DNA from: Gonatopus flavifemur
Taxonomy: Eukaryota; Arthropoda; Insecta; Hymenoptera; Dryinidae
DNA length: 64,000 nucleotides
Assembly (NCBI GenBank): GCA_018340375.1
Contig: JAFFJZ010000001.1
Coordinates: 30,372,001 to 30,436,000, forward strand
Direction: 5' to 3'
Below are positions 1 to 10,126 of the stretch, in pieces (the first letter of the stretch is position 1; every line of letters begins with the position of its first letter). A model generated the notes under the pieces. It was given only the letters and a program-made list of their open reading frames with translations. It searched no databases and was not told the DNA's origin. The position numbers and the translations under genes were made by a program.

Positions 1-266
1 ATTGTTATCATCCCAGACTATAATCTAATTTGGTGCCAATGTTGGTAACCATGCTAGGCCCAATGTTGACCAGCATTGGCTCAAGCTTGGCACCAAGCTT
101 GGTACATTTGTCAACGTACACCTGGGATATATTACATGAATATTATTCAACATATTCCTGATATATTTATATTTTTATAATCTTCATAACATTAAAATAT
201 GAATGTGAAAAGAAAATAAGTATGTCTTAATCTTTGGTACTTCATTTGTACAAACATGCATTACTA
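1..266. repeat. GCCAA/TTGGC-rich repeat fragment upstream of mariner
   Basis: No gene seen. Positions 30-115 carry many short GCCAA, TTGGC and CAATGTTGG words in both orientations, the same vocabulary as the repeats at 14880-15240 and 17985-18800. It looks like the edge of a decayed foldback cut by the window start. Confidence 0.35.
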
Positions 267-1546
267 TTAGGTGTACAAATAAGTTTCCGCGGTTTGTCAA
301 AAGATGGCCCCACCAGAAGGTTATGGAGAAATTGTCAGATGTAAAACGTAATATCCCAAGTTTAGTCATCTGGCAACACCATAACCTTAAAGTACTAGTG
401 ATTCTGTATCAGCATCACGTAATTTTTTTCGTGCAAAAATGTCAAGTTTTATTCCGAATCATTTGCGGGAACTTTTGATTTACTTCTTTAATGTGAAAAA
501 ATCTGCAGCTGAGGCGCATCGATTGCTTCTAGAAGCATATGGTGAAGCTGCTTTAAGTGAGAGAAGTTGTCAGGAATGGTTTCAAAAGTTTAAGAACGGT
601 GAGTTTGACGTTAAAGACAAAGAACGCAGTGGAAGGCCGAAAGTGTACGAAGACATGGAATTAGAAGTACTATTGGAGGAAGATTCGTCCCAAACGCAAA
701 AAGAACTTGCACTTACTCTACAAGTGACTCAGCAAGCAATTTCACATCGTTTAAAATCGTTAGGAATGATTCAAAAACAAGGAAATTGGGTTCCATATGA
801 ACTAAAGCCGAGAGACGTTGAACGCCGATTATGCATGAGTGAAATGCTGCTTGCCAGGAATAAAAAAAAGAGTTTTGTGCATCGTATAGTCACTGGTGAC
901 GAAAAATGGATTCACTACGATAATCCAAAGAAGAGAAAGTCATGGGTTAAGCCCGGCGAACCATCAACATCGACAGCTAAGCCGAATATTCATGGAAAAA
1001 AACTCATGCTGTGTATTTGGTGGGATCAGCTTGGTGTCGTGTATTATGAATTGCTGAAACCAAGCGAAACCATTACTGGAGCTCTCTACCGAACACAATT
1101 GATGAGATTGAGTCGGGCACTTAAGGAAAAACGCGCCCATTACTACTCCAGACACGACAAAATTATTCTTTTACACGATAATGCTCGTCCACATGTTGCG
1201 GCGCCGGTAAAAACATACTTGGAAACACTCAACTGGGAAGTTTTACCCCACCCGCCGTATTCACCAGACTTAGCCCCTTCTGATTATCACCTGTTCCGGT
1301 CGATGGCACATGGTCTGTCTGAGCAGCGCTTCACATCATATGAAGACACCAAAAATTGGGTAGATTTGTGGATAGCGTCAAAAGATGAAGAGTTTTTTCG
1401 ACGGGGTATCCGAATGTTGCCAGAAAGATGGGGAAAAGTAGTGGCAAATGATGGAAAATACTTTGAATAAAACGTAATGTACTTTTCCTTTACAATAAAT
1501 TCCTAATTTTTTATAAAAAACCGCGGAAACTTATTTGTACACCTAA
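267..1546 (+). mobile_element. Full-length mariner transposon
   Basis: A 1,280-bp element with perfect terminal inverted repeats of about 29 bp. The left end begins TTAGGTGTACAAATAAG at 267 and the reverse complement ends at 1546. Both ends are flanked by the TA expected of Tc1/mariner insertion (265-266 and 1547-1548). One uninterrupted transposase ORF occupies most of the interior and an AATAAA lies at about 1494, downstream of its stop. Identical ends plus an intact ORF suggest a recent, possibly still active copy. Confidence 0.95.
439..1470 (+). CDS. Mariner transposase (Mos1-like, D,D34D), apparently intact
   Basis: The 343-codon ORF encodes a complete mariner transposase, a nuclear enzyme that cuts out and reinserts the element at TA sites. 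Residues 1-110 form the paired-like DNA-binding half with two helix-turn-helix regions; WVPYEL (117-122) is the linker motif. The catalytic aspartates are visible: D154 in VTGDEKW, D247 in HDNARPH and D282 in PSDYHLF, with exactly 34 residues between the last two, the D,D34D signature. The ending resembles Mos1-type proteins, whose length is about 345 residues. ATG 439 is the only start that keeps the N-terminal domain. No stop or frameshift is seen. I place it in the broad mauritiana/mellifera-like group, not in a named subfamily. Confidence 0.95.
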   Translation: MSSFIPNHLRELLIYFFNVKKSAAEAHRLLLEAYGEAALSERSCQEWFQKFKNGEFDVKDKERSGRPKVYEDMELEVLLEEDSSQTQKELALTLQVTQQAISHRLKSLGMIQKQGNWVPYELKPRDVERRLCMSEMLLARNKKKSFVHRIVTGDEKWIHYDNPKKRKSWVKPGEPSTSTAKPNIHGKKLMLCIWWDQLGVVYYELLKPSETITGALYRTQLMRLSRALKEKRAHYYSRHDKIILLHDNARPHVAAPVKTYLETLNWEVLPHPPYSPDLAPSDYHLFRSMAHGLSEQRFTSYEDTKNWVDLWIASKDEEFFRRGIRMLPERWGKVVANDGKYFE

Positions 1547-1699
1547 TAAAATTTTATTTTATTTTAAAAAATCAGTGATTTTATTATTTATGATTTATTT
1601 GATGATTCCTATTATCCGAGGATCCAGCTCGGTTAATTCGAAGCGGTCCAGGCGTCAGATAACGCGGAGCGTCGGTTGATCGGAGCTTGGTTCTACTGT

Positions 1700-2080
1700 C
1701 CCGTACAGCACAACCACCGATCCTCCACCTAGGACTTCGGTGAACTGGAGGTGGAGAAATGGGAGCCGTGGAAATAAGGGAGATATAAGGGAGAGTCTCC
1801 GTTGAGGCAACGGAGAGGCGACGTGGATTTGTCCACCCCCTTTATTTTCAATAAAATTCATATCTGTCGATTTACACAACCAAATTTCAATGAGTGAATC
1901 CACTAACATAAATTCTATTGAAAATAAAGGGGGTGGAAAAATCCACGTCGCCTCTCCGTTGCCTCAACGGAGACTCTCCCTTATTTCTCCCTCATTTCCA
2001 CGGCTCTCATTTCTCCACTGATTCTCCACCTCCAGTCCACCGAAGCCCTGGGCGGAGAATCGGTGGTTGTGCTGTACGGG
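1700..2080. mobile_element. CCC-ended foldback MITE, 381 bp, GT duplication
   Basis: Arms of roughly 160 bp face each other: CCCGTACAGCACAACCACCG at 1700 and its complement ending GCTGTACGGG at 2080. The flanks are GT/GT (1698-1699, 2081-2082). Joining the flanks gives GGTTCTACTG followed by TA, which is exactly the end of a pogo-type MITE like the one at 2136-2310. The foldback therefore landed in a pogo-type terminus whose left half is missing or decayed (visible from about 1611). Short ORFs in the arms are by-products. Confidence 0.85.
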
Positions 2081-2135
2081 GTATAAGGAGTTTCGAATAT
2101 CTTGAACATTTATCCAATACATATTCAATCATATA

Positions 2136-2310
2136 CAGTGGAACCTCGTCTATCCGGCTCCCTATTAACCGAGGCTCCGTATTATCCGAGGTAAAATTTC
2201 CCCGTATCACTTCGGTTAAACGGGGTTCTACTGTGTGTTTCCGTATTATCCGAGGTGGACTCCCCAAACAGTCTCTCCCCACATTACCTCGGATAAACGA
2301 GGTTCTACTG
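2136..2310. mobile_element. Pogo/Tigger-type MITE, 175 bp
   Basis: The left end CAGTGGAACCTCGTCTATCC matches the complement of the right end (CAGTAGAACCTCGTTTATCC) with two differences. TA flanks both ends (2134-2135, 2311-2312). The CAGT.GAACCTCG end is typical of pogo/Tigger elements. No coding capacity. Confidence 0.8.
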
Positions 2311-2312
2311 TA

Positions 2313-2888
2313 TTGTAGAAAAAGCTCATAAAACATTTTAATTTCACATCCGGGAACAATTCATGATGAGTTCTAAATATATTTTGATTGGAACTCAAAA
2401 TTACTTCTTTTAGAATTGTATGGTTAATACAATTAGTTGTGAAGATGAATTCTTTGCAAACGCATCTGATGTGTCGATTGAATACCACTACGAACAGTTT
2501 TAGGCGGACTTAACTGGTATTTTCCTTGAACTTCCTATGAATCCGTTTTAAATACTTCCGATGTTCGCGAAGAACTGTTTCGAAAATCTTGGTATTATCA
2601 AACGAATTCTTATGGAATAATTTGTGTTTTCTAGAGGCCCCTAGGATCAGATGAAAATATCATCATTTCTGTTGTCAATTCCAATCTGGTGCATGGATGG
2701 CGATCCACCACAGTAATATTAACTGTATTTTCCTGTTCGTGGTATATTTCAACGCAAAGCAAAAGGTTTATTTATAGTCAACATATGTATATTTGGTTAT
2801 AGCAAAATGATTATTTATTTCACGTATACCTATCAATCATGATTTTCAAAAATATGATCAACTATTGTGTAACTATTTGGCTTTTATG
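2313..2888. other. No gene or clear repeat seen
   Basis: AT-rich spacer between two MITEs. I see no credible ORF, splice-flanked exon or foldback. Confidence 0.4.
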
Positions 2889-3690
2889 CACGGAAAGGAA
2901 GAAATAGTTGCAGCAACTACTGAAACAGTCAATTTTCGACTATCTACTCAAGTAGTTGCTGCAGCTATTTAGCAGTCAGGACAAGTAACACGTTAGCTGT
3001 CTCAACTAATTCAAAATACCACAGGTATTTACGTTAGTTAGTGCGACTAACGTGTTCCTTGTCCTGACTACTAAGTAGCTGCAGCAACTACGTGAGTACA
3101 TTGTCGAAAATCGACTATTTAAGTACACGGGAAAAATTTTAGCACTGAATCAATAAAACTGTTTGTACTGAAAAAGTTCAAATGTAATTTGAACAGTAAC
3201 AGTGTAACTTTTTGACTTGACTCGGTGAAAAAATTGAATTGTAAAAGTTTAAAACAACATCGAACCCTCATAGTCACACGATGCGGGCCATCCAATCTAT
3301 TAAATCGGACTATTAAATCCAATAGTTTGGCGTGAGAGAGTGCAGCGCTGAGTCGAACTGCGAGAGTTCAAGCGATCGGACTCTCAGAGTACGAAATTTT
3401 GGACAAGAAGAGTCGGAAATCTCTTAGATTTCGTACTCTGAGAGTCCAATCGCTTGAGCTCTCGCAGTTCGACTCAGCGCCGCACTCTCTCACGCCAAAC
3501 TATTGGATTTAATGGCCCGCATCGTGTGACTATACGAGTTCAATGTTGTTTTCAACTCTGAAGATTCGAATTTTGAACTTGGATAACTAGAAATAATTGA
3601 ACTGTCAGAGTTATATAAATTTCGAACTCTCACAATCTTAAAAATTTTTTCGTGTAGTTGCTGCAACTATTCTTTTTAACTGAACGTAGA
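2889..3690. repeat. Foldback family A copy 1, interrupted by another foldback
   Basis: CACGGAAAGG at 2889 is followed by AGTTGCAGCAACTACT and inverted copies of AGTAGTTGCTGCAGC. The right end (AGTTGCTGCAACTATT, 3656-3680) is separated from the rest by the element at 3126-3654. An uninterrupted relative lies at 57636-57900, which confirms the host structure. The last bases are diverged, so the right edge is approximate. Confidence 0.75.
3126..3654. mobile_element. Nested foldback MITE, 529 bp, TA duplication
   Basis: Ends CACGGGAAAAATTTT and AAAATTTTTTCGTG are flanked by TA (3124-3125, 3655-3656). The core is a large hairpin: 3280-3400 pairs with 3420-3540, including the ACTCTCTCACGCC / GGCGTGAGAGAGT segments. 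The copy at 57636-57900 shows the empty site (AAGTAGTTGC), which supports TA-targeted insertion by a Tc1/mariner-type source. Confidence 0.85.
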
Positions 3691-3902
3691 CTCAGAGTCG
3701 TTTAAGGGCAACAAAGAGTTCCTTAAGCGTGTTTTACGAAGAAATTGAAACATTTCCACGCTTCATTTGTCTCCACACCAGCTTCCTTCACTTTTGGGTT
3801 TTTCATTAGGGATTTATCAGTTTTCTATGTATACTTCTCAGTTCCCAAAATATTGCAAAAACAAATAAGAATGATTTCATTAAAATATTTTCAAATGAAG
3901 TA

Positions 3903-4551
3903 CAGTGAAACCTCGTTTATTTCAATCCCAAACTTCTCCTCTTTTCCCCAGTTTTGAACGGCCCCGAAGCGCGTTTCCAGTATCGATTAGTGTCGCCCAA
4001 TCAAGAGACGGTTATGTGAACCGGTCTTGAGTTCCATGCTGATGGTAGGAACAGTGTTCTGATATTCGTCAAGCTGGGAAATCGCAGCTTGGTCACGTGA
4101 CTGCATTTCGCACTAACACATATGTGAGCACTCTTATTGGTGAACCGCTCACCGACAGGAACGCTCACACGTGTCAATGCGCTATGTAGTCTCGTGACTA
4201 AGCTGCGATTTCCCAGCTCGAGAAATATCGGAACACTGCGTGGGAGCCCCTCTCGGCTTGAAATAAACGAGACTGTCAATTTTCTGGCAGTTGAAATAAA
4301 CGAGGCTCTACACGGAAAAAAGAAAACACTACTTATTACGGTGAATGATAGCGATCGGTTGAAAAACAATTGAAAACACGCTTGGATAATGAGGATTCGC
4401 GGGATCACAGTGATGGGTATTGTGATGAAGTTTGTCAATGCTGACTGGACCGTAATGAGGACTGGAGCAGTACTGCATGGAATGAATTTGAATTTCAATG
4501 TATTTTTGTGATTCACAGTAACCATTGCTGTTCTCTTTTTTCCATGTACCG
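3903..4551. mobile_element. Pogo-type MITE carrying a nested element
   Basis: The left end CAGTGAAACCTCGTTTATTT at 3903 pairs with the complement of TTGAAATAAACGAGGCTCTA (to 4310) plus CCG at 4549-4551. TA flanks lie at 3901-3902 and 4552-4553. Internal arms with AGCTGGGAAATCGCAGCTT (about 4071) pair with AAGCTGCGATTTCCCAGCT (about 4199). A second MITE, 4311-4546, interrupts the last bases of the right end. Confidence 0.75.
4311..4546. mobile_element. TA-inserted MITE nested in the pogo-type element
   Basis: Ends CACGGAAAAAAGAAAACA and TGTTCTCTTTTTTCCATG with TA on both sides (4309-4310, 4547-4548). It sits three bases from the terminus of its host. No coding capacity. Confidence 0.75.
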
Positions 4552-4553
4552 TA

Positions 4554-5397
4554 GCTAATATAAATTGGCTGAAGTTCTGACGCTGTTTTCCCACTGAAAT
4601 GGTTTATATGGATCAGGGATTCAAACAGAGTGTCGACTCTCAGGGTGGATTGTCTCGAATGCATGCGAAGTTAAATTATTTATAATTTCAAATCACTTCA
4701 TCATCGTTGATAGCCCCACCCCTCAAGAAATCATTTGTGGCATTTTCTACATCCTAATAGGTCCTGGTGAGGGGCTGATGAGGTCTCGCCGAGTCCCGCG
4801 AAATCCTGAAAAATGCTAAGGTATGTTACGGATCATTTCTGATAGTTAAAAAAATCGATCCAATATCTTTCAGTGCTCTGGTCTATAAGCTAATTCGAAG
4901 ATTTTCAGATGGACTTGGTGGGATTTATTGGGCTTCTTCAATGAAGAACCCGTTAATTCTGATCACACCTTATTGAAATTTGGACAATATTTTTAAGAAT
5001 CCTATTTCATTTGATTCAAGTAGATTCCATAAGTTTGTTCGAACAGAGAGGTTTTGGAAATTCACTTTTTTGTATCATAATTTCACTGTGATCTCAGTTT
5101 GTTTTTTATACTATTCTCGCTCAAATTGATTTGAAAACCTTGTATCTCATCATCTATTCATATTTGAGCCTGAATTGAAATCAAAATATCAAATGACTCA
5201 ATCAGTTGCAGTTTTTTCGTTATGAGATCAACCGAAACAATTCCATTCCTATTGGATGATACAAAAGAGAAAACACAGAATACTTTTGACAATCAACAAA
5301 ATACTCAAAAACAACGAGATGTCATTTCATAAACTGTATAATTTCACATAACAATGATATTGATGAAAAAAAATGTTTCGATCAATTTTATTGTTTT
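4554..5397. other. No gene seen; 3' side of the 5399-7039 gene
   Basis: Spacer downstream (minus sense) of the acidic-protein exon. AATAAA-type signals on the minus strand lie within 30 bases of that stop, at about 5383-5395. Otherwise nothing is recognised. Confidence 0.4.
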
Positions 5398-5398
5398 A

Positions 5399-7039
5399 TT
5401 AACCAGTGGTTTGTAAATCCGTAGCACGTATTATCTCCTCGGATCTATCGAAAATGATCGTCTTGGTTCCAGTTTTGACGACATTCCTATCCAGCAGCTT
5501 GGTTAGATTATGATGGGCTTGATGCTCGGTTTGTAAATAGAAACGTCGCCACAACAAAGCAGCGGTTTGGACGGATTCGGACCATCGCTGCAGTTCATCG
5601 CGCGTTACACTTGTATTATTCATATCTTCCATTTCTTTCATGACTCTTCGTAACCAAACGTTCCAATTATGAGCCGTTGCACTCACGTTGGTCAGCCACT
5701 TGGACCAATTCCGCACTTCTGCAGATTCAATTTCTGGAGGCAATTTGTTCATCAGAATGATTTCTGATCCACTAAGCAACTCTTTCAACCAAATAGCCAC
5801 TTTTCCGCTTATCACATCTATCATGTCTTTCATGTTTGGGGTAAGTAAGTCTGGATCGTCAATGGCAAGCGCGGTGACGAATTTATCAAATATTGACATA
5901 TGTATACGATTAATCATGAGATCATCCCCTTTGTTCTCACATATCTTTTCCATCATGGTGTACAGAGTATTGATGATTTTACCGAATGTGATAAAAGGAA
6001 GATCCGTTTTGAAAAGATTTCCCATTTGTTCAACAGTTGCAACTGATTTGGATTGAAGCACTTTGGAATACACGTCTTGTTTTTGTCGTTCCGTCAATAC
6101 ACTCGTTGGTAGAGTTCCTGCGAAAGATCCAAGAAGATCCCCCACCGGAACTTCAGTTCCATCCATTCCTTCTTTAATATTCACTTGTAGGTCTCCAAAG
6201 AGATCTTCGTGTTCTTTTTCTTTGGTCTGCATAGATTCTGCATCAATTTGTGCTTGTTCTAGGCTTTCTGTTTTGGATATAGCTTCTTCTCTTCTGCCTG
6301 CTTCCATTCTGCTTTCTTCCATTCTGCTTTCTTCTTGCTTTTTCTCTTCCTCTCTCATGATTTCCTCTCTTATTTTTTCTTTTTCCATCTCATACGCTGC
6401 TTCTTTTTGACGATATTCTTCTTCTTCGGCCAGTTTCCTTGATTTTTCCTCTTCCTGCTGCTGTTGCTCTTCTTTCTGTTTTGCTAATGCTTCTTCAACT
6501 TGCGCTTTCTGGAGTTGGTATGCTTCTTCTTCTTTATCGTACTCGTCATCTTCGTCACCGCCATGTTGTTCATCGTATTCCCCATCTTCGTCAAACTTGT
6601 TATCGTCATCGTCATCATCCTCATCCTCATCCTCGTCTTCTACTTGCTGGCGTTTCTTTTCACATTCTTCCTCTAATGTCGCTTTGTGATTCTCCGCCAC
6701 TTCCATAAGCACTCCAGCTATCCAAGACCCTATTATATCCGCCAAATACCGCATTTGTTGTGATTTTCGATCATAGGAGCCGATAGGAGTGTAACCCAAT
6801 ATGAAAGATAATTGTTTCAATATCACTTCTGCTATATCGGTGAATTCTTCCCTTGGGATCGGACATTTCCATTCTAAAATACTTTGTACAAATTGTTGTG
6901 CCATTTCATACTGAAACATAGCTGCATCCCTATCGTATTTCGGTCTTCTTGTAGTCACACTTTCGCATCTTCTCAAAGGTGGTGGTGGTTCTTCTCTCCC
7001 GCATATCACCATTTTTCTTCTTTTCTTCAATTTTCGCAT
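5399..7039 (-). CDS. Large exon of an unrecognised acidic, charged-helix protein
   Basis: The open frame holds 546 codons from ATG 7039 to TAA 5399. Residues 1-40 are basic and proline-rich; 41-118 look helical and conserved-like (MFQYEMAQQF, ILKQLSFILG); 134-172 are an acidic Asp/Glu tract; 173-280 are a Glu/Lys/Gln/Arg-rich probable coiled coil; 300-546 are helical with many Trp and Leu. There is no signal peptide or membrane span. The frame stays open upstream of the ATG to a good acceptor (TTATTCTCAG, exon from 7070), so this may be the 3' exon of a longer gene and the true start could lie further up; I found no matching upstream exon. I do not recognise the family. Codon structure and length make it real. 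Its neighbour at 10.1-10.8 kb is sperm-type, which hints at testis expression but does not show it. Confidence 0.8.
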   Translation of the reverse strand: MRKLKKRRKMVICGREEPPPPLRRCESVTTRRPKYDRDAAMFQYEMAQQFVQSILEWKCPIPREEFTDIAEVILKQLSFILGYTPIGSYDRKSQQMRYLADIIGSWIAGVLMEVAENHKATLEEECEKKRQQVEDEDEDEDDDDDDNKFDEDGEYDEQHGGDEDDEYDKEEEAYQLQKAQVEEALAKQKEEQQQQEEEKSRKLAEEEEYRQKEAAYEMEKEKIREEIMREEEKKQEESRMEESRMEAGRREEAISKTESLEQAQIDAESMQTKEKEHEDLFGDLQVNIKEGMDGTEVPVGDLLGSFAGTLPTSVLTERQKQDVYSKVLQSKSVATVEQMGNLFKTDLPFITFGKIINTLYTMMEKICENKGDDLMINRIHMSIFDKFVTALAIDDPDLLTPNMKDMIDVISGKVAIWLKELLSGSEIILMNKLPPEIESAEVRNWSKWLTNVSATAHNWNVWLRRVMKEMEDMNNTSVTRDELQRWSESVQTAALLWRRFYLQTEHQAHHNLTKLLDRNVVKTGTKTIIFDRSEEIIRATDLQTTG

Positions 7040-7323
7040 TTTTTTCTGTCGTAATAATTTGGCTGCTTGTCTGAGAATAAATTATTCTTCATTAGGAAAT
7101 TTGATCTAAAGATTTTTATAAAAATTCGTAACAAATGAAGCAAGCTTTTTAAATGCGAACACAAAAACAATAATTTGCAAAAATACTATTCGTAAACCTT
7201 TAATTGGCATCGTTATTCTCGTGGAAATTTTTCAAATTTGAATTCTTCGGTCATTGTTTAATCCTCAGTAGTTCCTTACTACTATTTCCATCTCAGAAAG
7301 ACGGAAACACACTACTAAATGCA

Positions 7324-7511
7324 CACTGAGAGGAATTTATAGTTGAATTCACTATGGAATTATAGGAATGGGGGCACATACTGACTTCTAATGGAATTCA
7401 CTATGGCATAACAATAGAAACCTGATCGAATTTACAATTTTTCATAGTAAATTTCATTAGAAGTCATTCCTATAATTCCATAGTAAATTTAACTATAAAT
7501 TTCTCTCAGTG
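7324..7511. repeat. Foldback MITE, 188 bp
   Basis: CACTGAGAGGAATTTATAG pairs with CTATAAATTTCTCTCAGTG. The arms continue with ATGGAATTATAGGA / TCCTATAATTCCAT. A relative with ACTATGGGA words lies at 13608-13809. Flanks CA/CA; not a clear TA duplication. Confidence 0.7.
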
Positions 7512-7569
7512 CAGGGATGTATGGTCACGCAATGTCCTTAAATCCAATTAAATGGGGGATTTGAGGCGA

Positions 7570-7767
7570 TCAATTTTTTTCCTTAGCGGTATCACAAACC
7601 GCAATACCAATTAAGGGTAAACGTGTTGTCTGAAGAACGATGATGTATTTTGAATTGAATACAGTTCTTTCTGCGTAAGGTGTGGCATCTCGCGGTGTAT
7701 TTACTGCACTTAAAAGTGCATAATCTGATAACTCATTCATCACATCTCTTTCATTTAAGTTATTCAT
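7570..7767 (-). other. Possible small exon or ORF, unrecognised
   Basis: The frame runs from ATG 7767 to a stop at 7570 (65 codons) and has protein-like composition without low complexity. ATCAAG just before the ATG could be an acceptor, but I found no partner donor. It could be an exon of an upstream gene or chance. Confidence 0.25.
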
Positions 7768-7940
7768 CTTGATGACATGCGTTTACATGATTCTTTTACA
7801 ATACTAATAATTAATGTCTTCTTCAATATGAGATGAATAATCAATAGTCAAATGCAAATATATACTTTATCCTATGAATACTTATATCATCTGTCGATCA
7901 TGAAGATTCATGAGAGAACAGTTTATTTATGAATTATATG

Positions 7941-7980
7941 AATATATATATGGATATATATATATATATATATATAAATA
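7941..7980. repeat. AT microsatellite
   Basis: About 40 bp of nearly pure alternating AT, interrupted by one GG. Confidence 0.85.
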
Positions 7981-8044
7981 TAATCGTTCGACTGTTTCAT
8001 TGTTTGAATGCAAATTTTAATTATAATCATAATTCGTTGAAAAG

Positions 8045-8269
8045 TCAAGATTTCTGCAAAATTTTATGAAGAAGATGTTTAGCATCCGTAGGTAACATAG
8101 GGACTACAAAATATTCGGAAACTTTTATTCGTTTATTCCATTTGTAATGACTTTCGGAATCATTTGAAGTTTGAATCGGAATTGGTACGAGGGCGATTGA
8201 TTCTGAAAAAGAACCAGTTTTTTGAGATCTACTAAACATAGTTGATAAATGTGATATAAACCTTTTCAT
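8045..8269 (-). other. Possible small ORF, unrecognised
   Basis: The frame has 74 codons from ATG 8269 to TGA 8045, starting right beside a foldback MITE. Composition is protein-like (basic N-terminus, no repeats), but no flanking splice sites or homology are recognised. Confidence 0.25.
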
Positions 8270-8293
8270 CAGAAACTACCCAGATAGCCACAT

Positions 8294-8400
8294 CCCAGAT
8301 AGCACAGAGTTCGTCGATGAATTCTTGAAGAACTTTTTTAGAACTCTAGAGTTCAAATGATGTTCTTGAAGAATTCTTCACGAACTCTGTGCTATTTGGG
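8294..8400. mobile_element. CCC-ended mini-foldback, 107 bp, AT duplication
   Basis: CCCAGATAGCACAGAGTTCG pairs with CGAACTCTGTGCTATTTGGG. AT flanks both ends (8292-8293, 8401-8402). The core has GAATTCTTGAAGAAC-type inverted words. Confidence 0.85.
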
Positions 8401-8650
8401 ATGGAGCTCATTTGTACGTCATTGGTACCACGTCTTGTCGCGACAAGACAACCCACAGATATGACGTGCATTTGTACTACACTGTTTGAAATTTTTGCAT
8501 GAAGCTTCAATTACATGTGATGGGAGCAATTTCCATTCACCTGATTGAAAAAGTTCTTTGAATTTCAATTAAATTTGGATGAAAATTCAGTTAATAAACT
8601 GGACTGTTATGAGCAATATCATATCACAAAAATTGAAAATTCAATTACAC

Positions 8651-8954
8651 CCCACACAGCATTTCAGTTCTAAAAGATGTCTCAAGCCAAATCTGAGAAG
8701 TCTTATGCAATATTAAAAGATATCTTTAAGAGATCTGGAACAGTTCTTACTTCTGAAAGATTTCTATAAGATGTCTAGAAGATATAATCTCGGAAGAAAA
8801 GTTTTAGATCTTCTAAAAGATATTTTTTAGATGTCTTTCAGAAGTAAGAACTGTTTTAGACATCTTGAGGATATATTTTCATGTTGCATAAGAATGCTTA
8901 AATTTTTCTGAACAGTTCATCAAGATATCTTGAAGACCAAAAGTACTGTGTGGG
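8651..8954. repeat. CCC-ended foldback with AGATATCTTTTAGATG words
   Basis: The ends CCCACACAG and CTGTGTGGG enclose many diverged copies of AGATATCTTTTAGATGTCT in both orientations. Flanks AC/AG are not an exact duplication. It is closely related in interior words to 8971-9669. Confidence 0.7.
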
Positions 8955-8970
8955 AGGTGATTGAAATCTT

Positions 8971-9669
8971 CCCAACAAACAGCCAAGGTCTTGAAGACAT
9001 CTACAAGATATTTTTAGGAAGACATCTTTTAGATACATCGAAAGGATGTCTTTTAGATATCTAAATGACATTACAAAAGAGATATCTTCAAGATATGTCG
9101 AAATGATATCTTTTAGATGTCTTAAAGAAATGTCAGGAACATGTCTCTTTGGTATTTCTGGGAGACATCTTTTAGATGTCGAATCAGCATAGTCTAAAAG
9201 ACATCTTGAAAAAGTTTCTGAATATCTGTTACACATATCAAGAATTGTCTAAGGAAGAAGAGCAAAAGTCAAGCCATGTCCCTTTTTTAGAACTCATTAG
9301 TGATTCTTTTGTACTGTCTGGGATGTCCTCATGATGTCAGAGAGATATTTCAAAGATATCTAAAACGTATCTTGAAAGAATCAAAAACATATCTTGAGGC
9401 ATGTCAAAGACACATGTCTAAAACTTATCCCAAAACAATCGAAAACATATCTTGGAACCATCCAAAAGATTTCTTCCATATATCTTTGTTAGCGTGTCTA
9501 AAAGATATCTTGTGCAAGATATTTTTGAGATATCTAAAACTTGTTGAAATTTGTTGCATAAGACATCTTTTAGATGTCAAAAAGCTGTCTTCACGAAAGT
9601 CTTCCGAAACATCTCCCATGATTTTAAGACATATTTTAGATACTAATAGATATCTTCTTGTTTGTTGGG
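8971..9669. mobile_element. CCC-ended foldback, 699 bp, TT duplication
   Basis: CCCAACAAAC at 8971 pairs with GTTTGTTGGG ending at 9669; TT flanks both. The interior is almost entirely diverged AAGATATCTTTTAGA / TCTAAAAGATATCTT words. Open frames of 100-135 codons on both strands arise from this repetition. Related ends (CCCAAT) occur at 51269-52663. Confidence 0.85.
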
Positions 9670-10126
9670 TTACTTCAATAACCATGAATTGGAGATTCGA
9701 TCTATAAGTGCCCTTGAAAAATGAATGAAAATTCAAGAAATTTTCAACAGTGTATACATATGTAGTTGAAACTGTAATGAATCCTGATTTTTCAACAACT
9801 TGTGGTTGAGTTGCGCTCAGATTAGGAAGTTTAGAATTTTATGTAACACATATGCCTCAATTGCACAACAAGATTTGTTGTATAATACGTGATGTGTGAA
9901 ATCGTGCATACTTGTGTTCATATTATGTTCAATTCGCCTTGTAATTATGTGAAGTACAAGCGTGGCTATCTGGGTAACCTGACGAATAAAACTAATAATT
10001 TAATTCTGTTGTACTTCAATGAGTCAGTACGGAATGAAACTTCGTTTCGAAGCCTCGAAATTCAAAAGTACATTTCTGTTTTACGTGAACAATATAAACA
10101 AAATAGTAGAAAGATAAATTGCTGCA
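9670..10126. other. No gene seen
   Basis: Spacer downstream (minus sense) of the THEG-like gene. A plus-strand frame here runs into the antisense of its exon 3 and I treat it as a shadow. Confidence 0.4.

Noticed and set aside
1655..2331. Overlapping ORFs of 84-137 codons on both strands
   Set aside because: They lie in the arms of the 1700-2080 foldback and the pogo MITE; their proteins mirror each other and have no domain.
4001..4664. A 197-codon minus-strand frame
   Set aside because: It spans the pogo-type MITE, its inverted arms and the nested MITE; no domain.
8898..9736. ORFs of 103-135 codons rich in Ile, Lys and Ser
   Set aside because: They are translations of the AGATATCTTT word array, repetitive on both strands.
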